NCBI RefSeq assembly: GCF_025698545.1
Contig: NC_068572.1
Location: 310,001-374,000, forward strand
Direction of reading: 5' to 3'
Length of the DNA: 64,000 nucleotides
From: Gossypium raimondii
Taxonomy: Eukaryota; Streptophyta; Magnoliopsida; Malvales; Malvaceae
Below the pieces are notes generated by a model. It had not been told where the DNA came from, searched no databases, and saw nothing but the letters and a program-made list of their open reading frames with translations. The translations under genes were made by a program, and so were the position numbers. Positions 25,506-35,753 of this stretch are shown one piece after another; position 1 is the first letter of the stretch; every line of letters starts with the position of its first letter.

Positions 25506-26115
25506 GACTAAGATTATAGGAGTTTGTGTTATTGTTTATCCTTCATTTGTAATCTAATGCATGAAGGAATTGGATTTTATTACTCGTAAATGGGTTTAAA
25601 AGGTTTAAGTTATTACAGCAACGAGAATATCATCAAATTTGTATCTATCTGTATTTCAAAGTTGTTCTCTGAATTGGATCTCAAATATATAGGTTACTCT
25701 GAGCATATTGGTCATACTCGGACTCATGCTCATGCACTCTTCCACTTTTTTCTCCCATAATTCTCTAAATACGTAATAAATAAAATGTAAGTATAAATAA
25801 GAAGATAAATAGGAAATATCACAAATGATGGTTAACGGGGGATATTATTATAAAGTAAGATTCTGGCAGTACTGGTGGAAAGCGGGATGGATGTAGGGAT
25901 TTGGATGACTAGAGCTTTGACAGAAATAACTTGAGAGCTTGAGAGCATTAGCAATGACATGGTTGCAGCTAATGAATCATCAATCAAGGAGATGATAGAA
26001 AGAGTCAAAGTAGAAGCTGCAGAAGAAGACTGCATGCTATGTCTGGAGGAACTCAAGGTCGGATTTGAAGCTTCTCAAATTCAATGTTCTCATGTCTTTC
26101 ACGGTGGTTGCATGG
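25444..26115 (+). repeat. Tandem duplication unit 1 (672 bp)
   Basis: Begins with AAAAATGG inside the RING of copy 1 and runs to just before the same octamer in copy 2. It matches unit 2 (26116-26790) except for a GGG insertion and one A-to-T change, by direct reading. The octamer occurs at both ends and at the middle junction. Confidence 0.95.
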
Positions 26116-26177
26116 AAAAATGGCTGCAGCAAAGCTATTATTGTCCCATTTGCCGATTTGAGATGCCAGTTGATTAA
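25840..26177 (+). pseudogene. RING-H2 gene, copy 2, N-terminally truncated but with intact RING
   Basis: Sequence similarity to copies 1 and 3 starts near 25840. From ATG 25959 a 72-codon frame is open to TAA 26177: MVAANESSIKEMIERV, CMLCLEELKVGFEASQIQCS, HVFHGGC, WLQQSYYCPICRFEMPVD. All eight zinc ligands are present, so a bare RING peptide could be made if transcribed. The first half of the protein is missing and upstream codons are interrupted (TGA-type breaks near 25930), so I class it as a truncated copy. Confidence 0.78.
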
Positions 26178-26790
26178 GACTAAGATTATAGGAGTTTGTG
26201 TTATTGTTTATCCTTCATTTGTAATCTAATGCATGAAGGAATTGGATTTTATTACTCGTAAATGGGTTTAAAAGGTTTAAGTTATTACAGCAACGAGAAT
26301 ATCATCAAATTTGTATCTATCTGTATTTCAAAGTTGTTCTCTGAATTGGATCTCAAATATATAGGTTACTCTGAGCATATTGGTCATACTCGGACTCATG
26401 CTCATGCACTCTTCCACTTTTTTCTCCCATAATTCTCTAAATACGTAATAAATAAAATGTAAGTATAAATAAGAAGATAAATAGGGGGAAATATCACAAA
26501 TGATGGTTAACGGGGGATATTATTATAAAGTAAGATTCTGGCAGTACTGGTGGAAAGCGGGATGGATGTAGGGATTTGGATGACTAGAGCTTTGACAGAA
26601 ATAACTTGAGAGCTTGAGAGCATTAGCAATGACATGGTTGCAGCTAATGAATCATCAATCAAGGAGATGATAGAAAGAGTCAAAGTAGAAGCTGCAGAAG
26701 AAGACTGCATGCTATGTCTGGAGGAACTCAAGGTCGGTTTTGAAGCTTCTCAAATTCAATGTTCTCATGTCTTTCACGGTGGTTGCATGG
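26116..26790 (+). repeat. Tandem duplication unit 2 (675 bp)
   Basis: Second unit of the tandem pair; begins at AAAAATGG (26116-26123) and ends just before the third AAAAATGG (26791-26798), where homology stops abruptly and unrelated DNA follows. Only two differences from unit 1. Confidence 0.95.
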
Positions 26791-27047
26791 AAAAATGGGT
26801 GTGGAGAGCTGTAACTTCTTTTCTTGCGATTTCTTTCTTACCAAACAAAGTCATGTTTAATAGCCTGCTTTCGTTGCTTACAAAAATAGTGATGCTGGGG
26901 TGCATGCCCCATATGATTGGCCAAAGAAATGTTAAAGCCTTGATTCTTTCAGTCTCTGTTTTGGTAGCCATTGAAATTTTCAACTCACTCAACATCCTCT
27001 CTCAAGTAGGAACCTTATTTGCAATGCCACCTTGGGGGAAACTATAA
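26515..27047 (+). pseudogene. RING-H2 gene, copy 2b, chimeric at the 3' end
   Basis: Duplicate of copy 2 up to EKW at about 26798. The frame from ATG 26634 then runs on into unrelated DNA for about 80 more codons (VWRAVTSFLAISFLPNKVMF and on) to a stop at 27047, giving a 137-codon chimera. The last zinc-ligand pair (CPIC) is lost, so the RING is incomplete. The new tail is hydrophobic but I do not recognise it. Probably a non-functional rearrangement product. Confidence 0.75.
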
Positions 27048-27223
27048 AAACATTTTCTAAAAGAAGAGAGCTAAGATTGACAAAATGACCTTCAAATTTC
27101 AATAAAAATATGCAATTGATGATGCGAATTACAAATTATAACAGCGAACAACAAAACCCACCTTGTAACTTTAACTGAGTCCTACAATTTTTCCTCTATT
27201 TTAAAATCTAGACCCTAAATCAT

Positions 27224-27604
<381 letters not shown>

Positions 27605-27617
27605 CTAAATTGCGAGG

Positions 27618-27626
27618 TATTTTATA
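27618..27626 (-). promoter_or_regulatory. TATA box of H4 copy 2
   Basis: TATAAAATA on the minus strand about 85 bp upstream of the ATG. Confidence 0.65.
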
Positions 27627-27737
27627 GCGGGAAACGGAGAGTTTTGTGCTTCGATAGTGATCCGTGGGTTGAGCATGAAGATGAATAAAAACCGTTGATT
27701 ATTCATAATGAAGGGTTCAGGTGAAGAAAAGTATTGG

Positions 27738-27745
27738 CGCGGATC
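27738..27745 (-). promoter_or_regulatory. Histone octamer (OCT) element of H4 copy 2
   Basis: Exact CGCGGATC, the plant histone octamer motif, about 200 bp upstream of the ATG in a block shared with copy 1. Confidence 0.7.
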
Positions 27746-27969
27746 GATGACATGGATTATTACCAGTTACTTTAAGCCTTTTTTTTGGGGGGTTAAATCC
27801 AAGAAGCGTCCTCAAACTATTATTCAGATTCTAAATTAGTTGCCAAATTTTAAATGGGTTTTCAATTGAGTACTCGAAGTATGAATATTGTATCAGTCAT
27901 GTCTTTTTTTATTAGACTAGTCGTTAATTTAAGTGTTAAATATTAGTTTTAATCTGACATAGAATATAT

Positions 27970-28400
27970 TTTAGCCGTTGATTACTCATAATGGAGGGTT
28001 CAAACTAGAGGTGATCATGGGTTGGGCTAGCTGGCCCGGCCCGACGATCCGTCCGAAAAATAGGAGGTTCGGGTAAAAATATAGGTCCGAAATATGGGTT
28101 TGGATAAAAAATGAGGCCCGTTTAAAAAACGGGCCGGGCCTCGGGCAAAATTTTTTGGCCCGATCCCGGTCCGGCCCGAATTATATATTAAATATTTTTT
28201 TATTTCTAATCAAATATATATTTTCTTTTGGGCCGGGCTTGAACAAATTTTTAGGCCCATATTTTGGGCCGGGCCCAGGCCTAAAATTTTATTTAGACCT
28301 GGCTCGAACCCAGCCCGGCCCGGCCCATGATCACCTCTAGTTCAGACGAATAGAAGTATCTACATGGATGGATAAATGATGCAGATTATGAGGAGTTAGT
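27970..28400 (-). pseudogene. Relic of a third H4 promoter, split by a hAT-type MITE
   Basis: The words AGCCGTTGATTACTCATAAT and GGAGGGTTCA match the H4 promoters (GGCCGTTGATTACTTATAAT in copy 1). After the element at 28006-28339 the match resumes (CAGACGAATAGAAGTATC, then ACATGGATGG and CAGATTATGAGGAGTTA, against AGGTGAAGAAAAGTATTGG and GACATGGATTATTACCAGTTA in copy 2). The octamer has decayed and no H4 coding sequence adjoins it. Confidence 0.7.
28006..28339. mobile_element. hAT-type MITE, copy A (334 bp)
   Basis: Ends are TAGAGGTGATCATGGG and its reverse complement CCCATGATCACCTCTA. The flanks are GTTCAAAC (27998-28005) and GTTCAGAC (28340-28347), an 8-bp target duplication with one mismatch, as hAT transposases make. 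The end fits the hAT YARNG rule. The inside is very GC-rich near both ends (GGCCCGGCCCG runs) and AT-rich in the middle, with no coding capacity. Confidence 0.88.
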
Positions 28401-30281
28401 TTTAGGGTAACATACAAAAATATCACTTAACTATTAACTTTTTCGCACTAATCTTTTAAAATTAAATATTTTAATCATTAAATTATTTATACAGACCATT
28501 AAATTAAAATTAAAATTTATATATATAATTATCTCAAATTAAAATTTAATGGGTGTATCAAAATTCAAATGTAAATTTAAGATGTTATCCTATTTTCAAG
28601 GATTTTATTTTCAGAAACAAATGAAACACTCAATTCTACTTTCCATTTATGCAGAAGTTTTGGCATATATCATTTGTTCTTATGCATTTGTCCGAAATAA
28701 AGCTTTAAAAATAATAATTGATAAAAAAGAAGGGATGAAGCGAGAAAAAAAATTTTAGGATCGGAATTAAATTGTATAACATTATGAGAACTAAAATGTA
28801 ATTTTAACATTTAGTTAGGTAAATTATAAATTTATCATATACTAACTTTAAAAATTTATAAATTTTAAGGAGTCAAAACATAAATTTGCTAATTTAGTGG
28901 GGCCTGCCAACCCCACACCACCACCCTTGGATAAAGGGGTGAGCATTCGATCGAATTAAGAGAAAATTTTCAAATTAATTGAGTTGATGCGTCTCATCTT
29001 GATTTCAGCCAAGTAAAATTAAGTTGCTCGAGTTAAATTTAAAAAATTAAACATGTCAAATTAAAATATTATCACAATATAATTAATTTCATGTTGGAAC
29101 ACGTAAATTTGAAACCATGTATATTTGAAAGTTTTTCAAAGCATGTTAGGGGACAAGTTGATTGAGAGGACAATTTGAAAATTCAGACTAATTATTTTTA
29201 AAATTATTTTAATCTCCCATTTTAAATTTAATTATTTTGTGTAAGATATTAGGTGCATTTCTTTTTCAAATGTGTAATTTACACGAACAAGGGCTAAGCG
29301 TAAAATTTATTTAGGAGGGTCGAAATTAAATTGTAATTTTTATAATTGTAAAAGTGTAATTTCACCATTTTAATAGTCTATATTTTTATCTTTTAAAGAA
29401 TTAAATTAGTTTTTATTATTTATAGGATCAAAATGTAATTTTATCTTTACTAATTTAAAATTTTATAGACCCAAATGAAAATTTTTCTATTTTCAGCCCT
29501 CTACACGAACACTAATATACTTCTACATTTTATATAAGGATCAATAAAGGGATCAGCCGAAATACTTAAACTAATTAATGGCAAAACAAAGAATAAAAAA
29601 AAAATTATGTACGGATATGCATGACATGCTAAATTTATGGAAGAAAAAGATGGCCGTCTTAAAACACAAATCCTTCTCTTTTTCTTGCTCAGCTGTTAAT
29701 GGATTGGGTAATTGGTTTAGACTCGGAGGACCGTCTAAAATATGGGAGGATTTGGGTAAAAATATTAGATTTGAAAAATAGGTTTAGGCAAAAAAATTAG
29801 GCACTTTTAAAACATGGGTTAGGCTCGGGCTTGAACATTCAAGGCCCGAGCCTAGCCCGACCCGTTTTAAATTTATAATACATTAAAAAAATAAACTTAT
29901 ACTAAATATATAATACTACTCTAATGTAAACATTAAAAAAATGTTAAGATAACTATATAAAAATTTTCAATAAATAAAAAAAATGTAATATTAATAAATA
30001 TTAAAATAAAACAATATAAATATATATTATTTAAATTTAAAAAATAATTTGGACGGGCCTAAAATTAGTTTGAGTTAGTCTTTTGCAAATATGAGCGGAT
30101 TTGAGCAAAATTTTAGGCCCAAATTTTGGGTCAGTCGGGCTTGAGCAAGCATAAAGGATGTTAATATTATGTTTAGACCCGACCCATGAACATCTCTACT
30201 TCACAAGGATTGAAAAAACAAATTTAGATAAGTTGAAAAGTTAAATAGCTAAATAATAATTGATTTTTACTCATTGCTAAA
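28401..30281. other. Intergenic AT-rich sequence with decayed repeats
   Basis: No gene is seen. It contains a partial hAT-MITE relic (29735-30199) and other low-complexity AT-rich DNA. Short open frames at 28549-28758 and 29578-29781 have no recognisable content. Confidence 0.4.
29735..30199. mobile_element. hAT-type MITE, partial or diverged copy C
   Basis: The right end CCCATGAACATCTCTAC matches the family end; the interior has TAAAATATGGGAGGATTTGG, GGCTCGGGCTTGAACATTC and GGCCCGAGCCTAGCCCGACC. The left end is not clear and no duplication can be read. Confidence 0.6.
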
Positions 30282-30614
30282 TAGAGGTGCTCATGGGCCG
30301 GGCCCATAAAAATCAGCCCGAGTCCTAGGCCCGGGCCAGGTCCGGGCCGAAATATGGGCCTGAAATTTTGTCCAGGGCCGGCCCGGCCCATTTTTTAAAT
30401 AAACATCAAAAAAAATTTAGAAAATTAAAAAAAGTATTTTAAAAATATTTTAAAATATTTTTAAAAATAAAAAATAAAAATATTTATTATATTCAGCCTA
30501 GGCCAAAAAAATGGTGCCCGACTCATTTTTTTTCCCAAACCCATATTTCGGGCCTATATTTTTATCCAAACCCTCCCATATTTCGGACGGCCGTCAGGCC
30601 CATGAACACCTCTA
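30282..30614. mobile_element. hAT-type MITE, copy B (333 bp)
   Basis: Ends TAGAGGTGCTCATGGGCC and GGCCCATGAACACCTCTA. Flanks TTGCTAAA (30274-30281) and TTGCTGAA (30615-30622) form an 8-bp duplication with one mismatch. Nearly the same length as copy A, so both derive from one master. Confidence 0.88.
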
Positions 30615-30754
30615 TTGCTGAACTAGGATTTGTAATTTCTAGTTGAAGTGAGATTTTTTATACCGCCTTATAAATATATTACTATAAGAATTGGAAATCC
30701 TCATACACGTTGTGAATAGTAAATTAAAGCTTTATTTCTCCCCCAAGTTTCTTC

Positions 30755-31398
30755 AATGGCATTGGCTTCAAATTCTTACCGGTGTAATTTAATTTCTCAC
30801 CATGTGCACCATCATGGAATTATGTTTCAAACTCATCATATATCTCGTCTCGTCAACTATTGACATCAATCTCTTCCATCATGATTCTATAACAAGCTAT
30901 TACACCAATTGTTTCTCTTCATTTTGGTCTTATTGTCTTGCAAAACCGCAACAGGCTTCGTGAACTTCTTGTTTCGACATTTGCAAGGCTCGGAATCAAC
31001 ATGCGTTTTGCTTCTTACAACACCCTTGTTCAAGGAATCGTGGAATGCGGACTTGGAATTGCGAATAGGACGCTAAATAGTGGATCTTATTGCAAAGTGG
31101 TGTACTTACATTCAGCGATACAAGCATCGCTGGTAGAATCCGAGATCAACCGAGGGACTTTGATGACAACAGCTTTGGCTGAATCAACCTCTGAGCTTGA
31201 GAGCATTAACTATGGCATGGTTGCCGCTACCTAATCATCGATGAAGGAGATGCCAAAGGGAGTCAAAGTAGAGGATGGAGATGAAGAAGACTGCATGCCA
31301 TCTCTTCTCATGCATTTCATGGTGATTGCATCGAAAAATGGTTGGTGCAAAGTCATTATTGTCCCATTTGTCGATTTGAGAAGCAAACTGACTAGGCT
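30755..31398 (+). pseudogene. RING-H2 gene, copy 3, broken
   Basis: Opens with ATG 30755 (MALASNSY.., then LISHHVHHHG as in copy 1). A deletion puts a TGA soon after (near 30860). The middle is open from about 30938 (NRLRELLVSTFARLGINM, GIANRTLNSGSYCKVVYLHS) to a TAA at 31232-31234 where copy 1 has Glu. Beyond, about 60 bases of the RING are deleted: CMP is followed by SHAFHGDC and, in a shifted frame, HYCPICRFE. It follows the same order of blocks as copy 1 and shows how the intact ancestor began. Not functional. Confidence 0.82.
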
Positions 31399-31454
31399 TA
31401 AGATTAAACAACTTTGTCTTCGTTTTATCCTTCATTTGTTTCTTATTCAAATTA

Positions 31455-32225
31455 GGATAAACTATCAAAATAGTCACTTGCCTCATGTTACATTTTAGTC
31501 ACTTATGTTTGAAATGTTACGTTATAGCCACTTACATTATTATGTTGTAACATTTTAGTCACTAAGCCGTTAATTATTGTTAGCGGTGTAACGTTAAGCT
31601 GACGTGGTACTTTAAATCATCCTTTCAAAATTAAATTTTAGGTTAAATTCTACAATTGGTCCCTATATTTTTTTCATTTTGAGCAATTTAATTTTTTTCT
31701 TTTATTCTTTTAACTTTCCTTTTTTTTTCTTTATTTTCCATTCTCTTATGTTTCTCCCTCTGTTTTCCTCCCTTCTTCATTTCTTTTAATGTAGTTTTTC
31801 TATATTTTCCATTTGTTAAAACTAGTCCACAAGCTTGCCTCACTCCAAAAAATTAAATTGTTCAAAAAAATAAAAGTATAGGGACTAGTTTTAGCAAATG
31901 AAAACATAGAAAAACTACGTTAAAAGAAATAAAGAAAAGAAGAAAACAGAGGGAGAAGCAAAAAATAATGGAAAATAAAGAAAAAATGAAAATCAAAAGA
32001 ACATAAAAGAAAAAATTAAATTACTCAAAGCGAAAAAACCATGGGGTCGATTATATAAATTAACCTAAAATATTTTATTGAAATGATGATTTAACATGCC
32101 ATGTTAGCTTATCATTACACGATTAAGGACAATTCAATAACTAAAATGTTATAACGCGATAATTTAAGTAAATAAAATGTAACCTAAAATAAATAAATAA
32201 AGGTGAATATTTTGATAGTTTATCC
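31455..32225. mobile_element. Mutator-type foldback MITE, 771 bp
   Basis: The element begins GGATAAACTATCAAAATAGT and ends ATATTTTGATAGTTTATCC. The inverted repeat extends through almost the whole length: left TCTCCCTCTGTTTTCC and TTGTTAAAACTAGTCC face right GGACTAGTTTTAGCAAATG and GAAAACAGAGGGAGAAG. Both flanks carry TTCAAATTA (31446-31454 and 32226-32234), a perfect 9-bp target duplication typical of Mutator-like transposons. No coding sequence. It inserted into the 3' flank of RING copy 3. Confidence 0.92.
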
Positions 32226-32554
32226 TTCAAATTAATTAATACTTAACCACGATTAATAGTCTTTTTGTTTTACTTTTTTTTTCTTGCACTTTCCTCCTTA
32301 CCAAACATAGTAAAACTCATGTTTTTCATCCATAAATTTATGACAGTCACCGTAATTCCCGGTTCCAAGACAAGGCCCTTTTTTATTGTCCATTTCCTAC
32401 ATATTTTACCTTATCTCTTGCACTAAATTTTAAACTCTTTCCTTTTTTCTTCAATATCTCTTCAATTCTCCATCTTCATATCGACATATGTTGGTGAATT
32501 GAGAGATACAAGAAGAGAAAATCAAAAGAAGGGATATCGTTTCATTTTTCAACA

Positions 32555-32935
32555 ATGGAAAACGGTGGGATCTTACTTGAGAAACGAGTTATCGACATTT
32601 ACGAAACCAATAAGCCGAAACCGCCCACCACCAGGCTTCAAAAGCATGCCCCGGCACCTCTTCAGCTCAGTCAGATGAAGCCCAACACCACTGTTATCGA
32701 AAAAGGGGCAACACCAATCCCATTGCTTACACCGTTGGCTTCTTCGCCGAGTCCGTTTTCGGAGACGCAAGAATCCGTGTTTCCGATCGATGATCACATG
32801 GAACCTGTGGTACAAGCACCGATGGGGACCGCGATCGGGTGGCGAAATCTTCCAGTCGGATCGGGATACGCAGAACCTTCCACATTGTTCTTTTTGTTTC
32901 AAAATAAATTTCTCCTTGTCAATGATGCACAGTGA
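32555..32935 (+). CDS. Small proline-rich protein of unknown function (126 aa)
   Basis: An open frame from ATG 32555, in good context (CAACAATGG), to TGA 32933-32935. It encodes MENGGILLEKRVIDIYETNK, then a Pro/Thr-rich stretch (KPPTTRLQKHAPAPLQLSQM) and TPIPLLTPLASSPSPFSETQ. GC content and codon use are higher than the surroundings and the leader looks like a plant 5' UTR, which supports a real gene. It has no signal peptide, membrane segment or catalytic motif I can see. The C-terminal 20 residues (LFFLFQNKFLLVNDAQ) read like intronic or UTR sequence, so the true end may be spliced differently. Confidence 0.6.
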   Translation: MENGGILLEKRVIDIYETNKPKPPTTRLQKHAPAPLQLSQMKPNTTVIEKGATPIPLLTPLASSPSPFSETQESVFPIDDHMEPVVQAPMGTAIGWRNLPVGSGYAEPSTLFFLFQNKFLLVNDAQ

Positions 32936-35234
32936 TGCTTTTTTTTTTGTTCTGCATCTGTACATCATATGATTCTGTATATCTTTGTTTGATGTTTTTC
33001 TTCCCCATGATAGCAAGCTTTCTTTGGGTGGTTTGTTGTTTCCTGTTCTAAGTACTTTTCTTTTTTTTTGTGTCTGATCTGTCAGATTTTCTACTCGTTT
33101 TAACTTTTGATCCGATTTTCATACCTCATGCTTTCAGGACGAAGTAAGAAAATTTTTTAAATGGCCGAGATTGAGTTATATATTATTACTAGAGTTAAAA
33201 TATAATTTTATTTTTAGTTTATATTTTACGGTTTTCAAAAGGACTAAATTAAAATTTTATTATATTTGGATTTAACTATAATTTTATCATATATTAACTT
33301 AAAACTTTGTAAATTTCAGAAGTCTAAAGCCACAATTTTTTATTTTAAGGGGTTAAGGCCCCTGCTTGCCCCTCCATTCGCCCCTATCTACTTTGATTCC
33401 GCCTAAAACCCGATTTTATTAAGAAATCTTAGTGGTATTGCACCACAAGCAACAACTACCTGAACCCTTACTTGAGTCGGGACGAGGATAGAGAACATTT
33501 GTTCAAATCTAGTGAGTGATGGTTAAGGGTGTAATCGAGTTGAGCCGAGTTTGATTAGTGGCAAGCTTGAGCTTGATTATGCTCATTTATAACTTTTAGT
33601 ACTCAAGCTCAAACTCCAACACGATTAAGCTTGTATATGTTTATATCACAATGAAAAATTCAACTAGACTCATGAACAGTTTGAATTGAATATTAAAATA
33701 CTTAAATTTAACTCAATTGATAATTCGAACCTCTGTTAATAATTACGAAATCAAAAATTAACTTCTTTTGGATCAAATTTGAATAATTTATCAGCAACGT
33801 CTGCTAGTGATGGTTTATGGGATGTGATTAAAGTATAAATTGTGAATTAATAATTAATTTATGATGATTAATTTTATTCTTTAAGAAATTATATATTCCT
33901 TAAAAGCTACTGTACAAGACATTGAGAAAAATTAAAGAAAATTAAGGTGGTCCAAATCATAAATACTCCAATATTCCCAATCATGAAATTTCAACATTAT
34001 CAACCCTACCAAAGTTACAACTTGGCTATCATGAGCAATTATTGATGGAATATAAATATTTAAATCTGAATCTAAATTATTATTTTTTGAACATTTTCAT
34101 TATAAGTTTTGATGATATCTGTTCTTTTTAACATAATGTCTAGAATTATTCATAATCCTTCTCCAACCCATAAATAAGAGGATAATGCGCTTCAGTGTAT
34201 TCGAGCACACATCCTCCTACATTGGCAACAATGCTCATACCAATGAAGTTAAGACTCAATTGACTGAATCCAAACCATTTAAATTATCTATCGGATGTTT
34301 AAATCTATTAAAACTTCATATTTATTAAATTAATTTTTTTAATTTAAAACGTATAACAATTCAAATTCTTTATATGCCAAGTAAATTGAATTTGAACATT
34401 CCAATTCAGATACTTATGTTAAAAGTTTCATTCAATTCTATTGTTAAAAACTGATATTTGTATATCAAAATGAAGTACACGTGACACTGTCTGGTTATTT
34501 TACCATCCAAACCAGTTTTTAACAATAAAAATAGATATAGACGAACTTGCTCTTTGATCTAACTTATAAGGACTAAATAACTATTTTTTAAGTAAACGGG
34601 ACAAAACACAATCTAACTCCTACTACAAGGGACTCCATAGAATACTTAGAACCTTTGATTTCAATGGGGAAAAAACTTCTCCTATCCTTCTCAATTTCTA
34701 AATTGAGCAAATTGATCCCTAACGGAGTAATTTAATGCCAATAAATTTGAAAGAGCAACTAAGGACAATTAATCACGATGTTAATGTCTTTCATCAATTA
34801 TACATAATTTTTATCGGTATAACAATAAATTTAACACTTAATGTTTATATATTTTATTTATTTGGTTTTAATTCTAAAAAAATCAATAAATTATATTTAT
34901 ACAAATATTATAGACTAAATTTATTAAATCGAGAATAAGTTGAGAGAAGGTATAAACCTTTGAGAGTTAAAACAAGAAATAATAATGCAAATACACAAAC
35001 TTACAATGGAATACTTTTTTTTTTTGAAAAGCTTCAAGGAAGCTTTTACAGTTTACACAGATTTCCATAAATTAAAGAACACCAAAGATTAAAAATTCAT
35101 CAACAAAATATAATCAAAAACCCAATTGCATACAAGGAAAAAGGTTATAAATACCAATTATGATCACATCATTACCAAAGACCAAAAACTATACATACAT
35201 ACATATATATAATAGCTGCTTTCAATAGTATATA
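32936..35234. other. Intergenic, with a decayed palindromic repeat
   Basis: 3' flank of the proline-rich gene, then AT-rich DNA. The stretch 34420-34660 is a partial copy of repeat family P (CTGTTAAAAACTGATATTTG on the left half side, GACAAAACACAATCTAACTCC on the right). Nothing else recognised. Confidence 0.4.
34420..34660. repeat. Palindromic dispersed repeat, partial copy (family P)
   Basis: Shares GAAGTACACGTGACACTGTC, CAGTTTTTAACAATAAAAAT and TTGCTCTTTGATCTAAC with the better preserved copies. The left end is missing. Confidence 0.6.
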
Positions 35235-35546
35235 TCAGCCACCACCGTCTCCGCCGCCACCTCCTCCATGAGAACTACCACAACCACTTCCTTCCATGGC
35301 TGCAGCAGTAGTAGCACCCACCATTACAACAGCCGCCGCCGTCGCCACGGCAGCATCATTGCTGGCTGTGGTAACAGTAGGAGCTCCTTGATAGCTCCCA
35401 TCGTTACCTTCTTCTATGTCTCTCTTTTTCTTCTTCTTTTTTCCACTTCGTTTAGCTTTTGTTTTGTAAGAAGAAGAACTGTCTGAATAATCTTCTTTCT
35501 CTGAGCTTGCTGGGATGCAAAAACAAAAGCTTTTTCTGTATTTCAT
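35235..35546 (-). CDS. Small low-complexity protein of unknown function (103 aa)
   Basis: Starting at ATG 35546 the minus strand encodes MKYRKSFCFCIPASSEKEDY, a Ser stretch, a basic KKKKKKR cluster that could be a nuclear signal, an Ala/Val/Thr-rich middle and a Gly/His-rich tail (GSSHGGGGGGDGGG). The stop is at 35235-35237. No family is recognised. Codon use and GC content are above background. A homopolymer C/A run and an (AT)n repeat lie just upstream and would be in the leader. The frame also stays open further upstream, but only through these simple repeats. Confidence 0.5.
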   Translation of the reverse strand: MKYRKSFCFCIPASSEKEDYSDSSSSYKTKAKRSGKKKKKKRDIEEGNDGSYQGAPTVTTASNDAAVATAAAVVMVGATTAAAMEGSGCGSSHGGGGGGDGGG

Positions 35547-35607
35547 GGCTGCCACCCCCCCCCCCAAAAAAAAAAAATCAGCTGAGTATACGCTAGCTTC
35601 AGCAAGA

Positions 35608-35633
35608 ATATATATATATATATATATATATAT
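35608..35633. repeat. (AT)n microsatellite
   Basis: An uninterrupted AT dinucleotide tract of about 25 bases in the putative leader of the small low-complexity gene. Confidence 0.9.
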
Positions 35634-35753
35634 CACAAAAAACACCTCAATCATTATTATTAACTAGCTTTTGGTTCCTTAATTAATAAGTATTTCCCCT
35701 CCACCACCTTTTTCCTATTTTTTCTTCTCTTTCTAGTCCTGCTAATATATATA

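Noticed and set aside
26774-26995. Minus-strand open frame in the tail of the chimeric RING copy
   Set aside because: Looked transporter-like at first, but I could not match any conserved segment.
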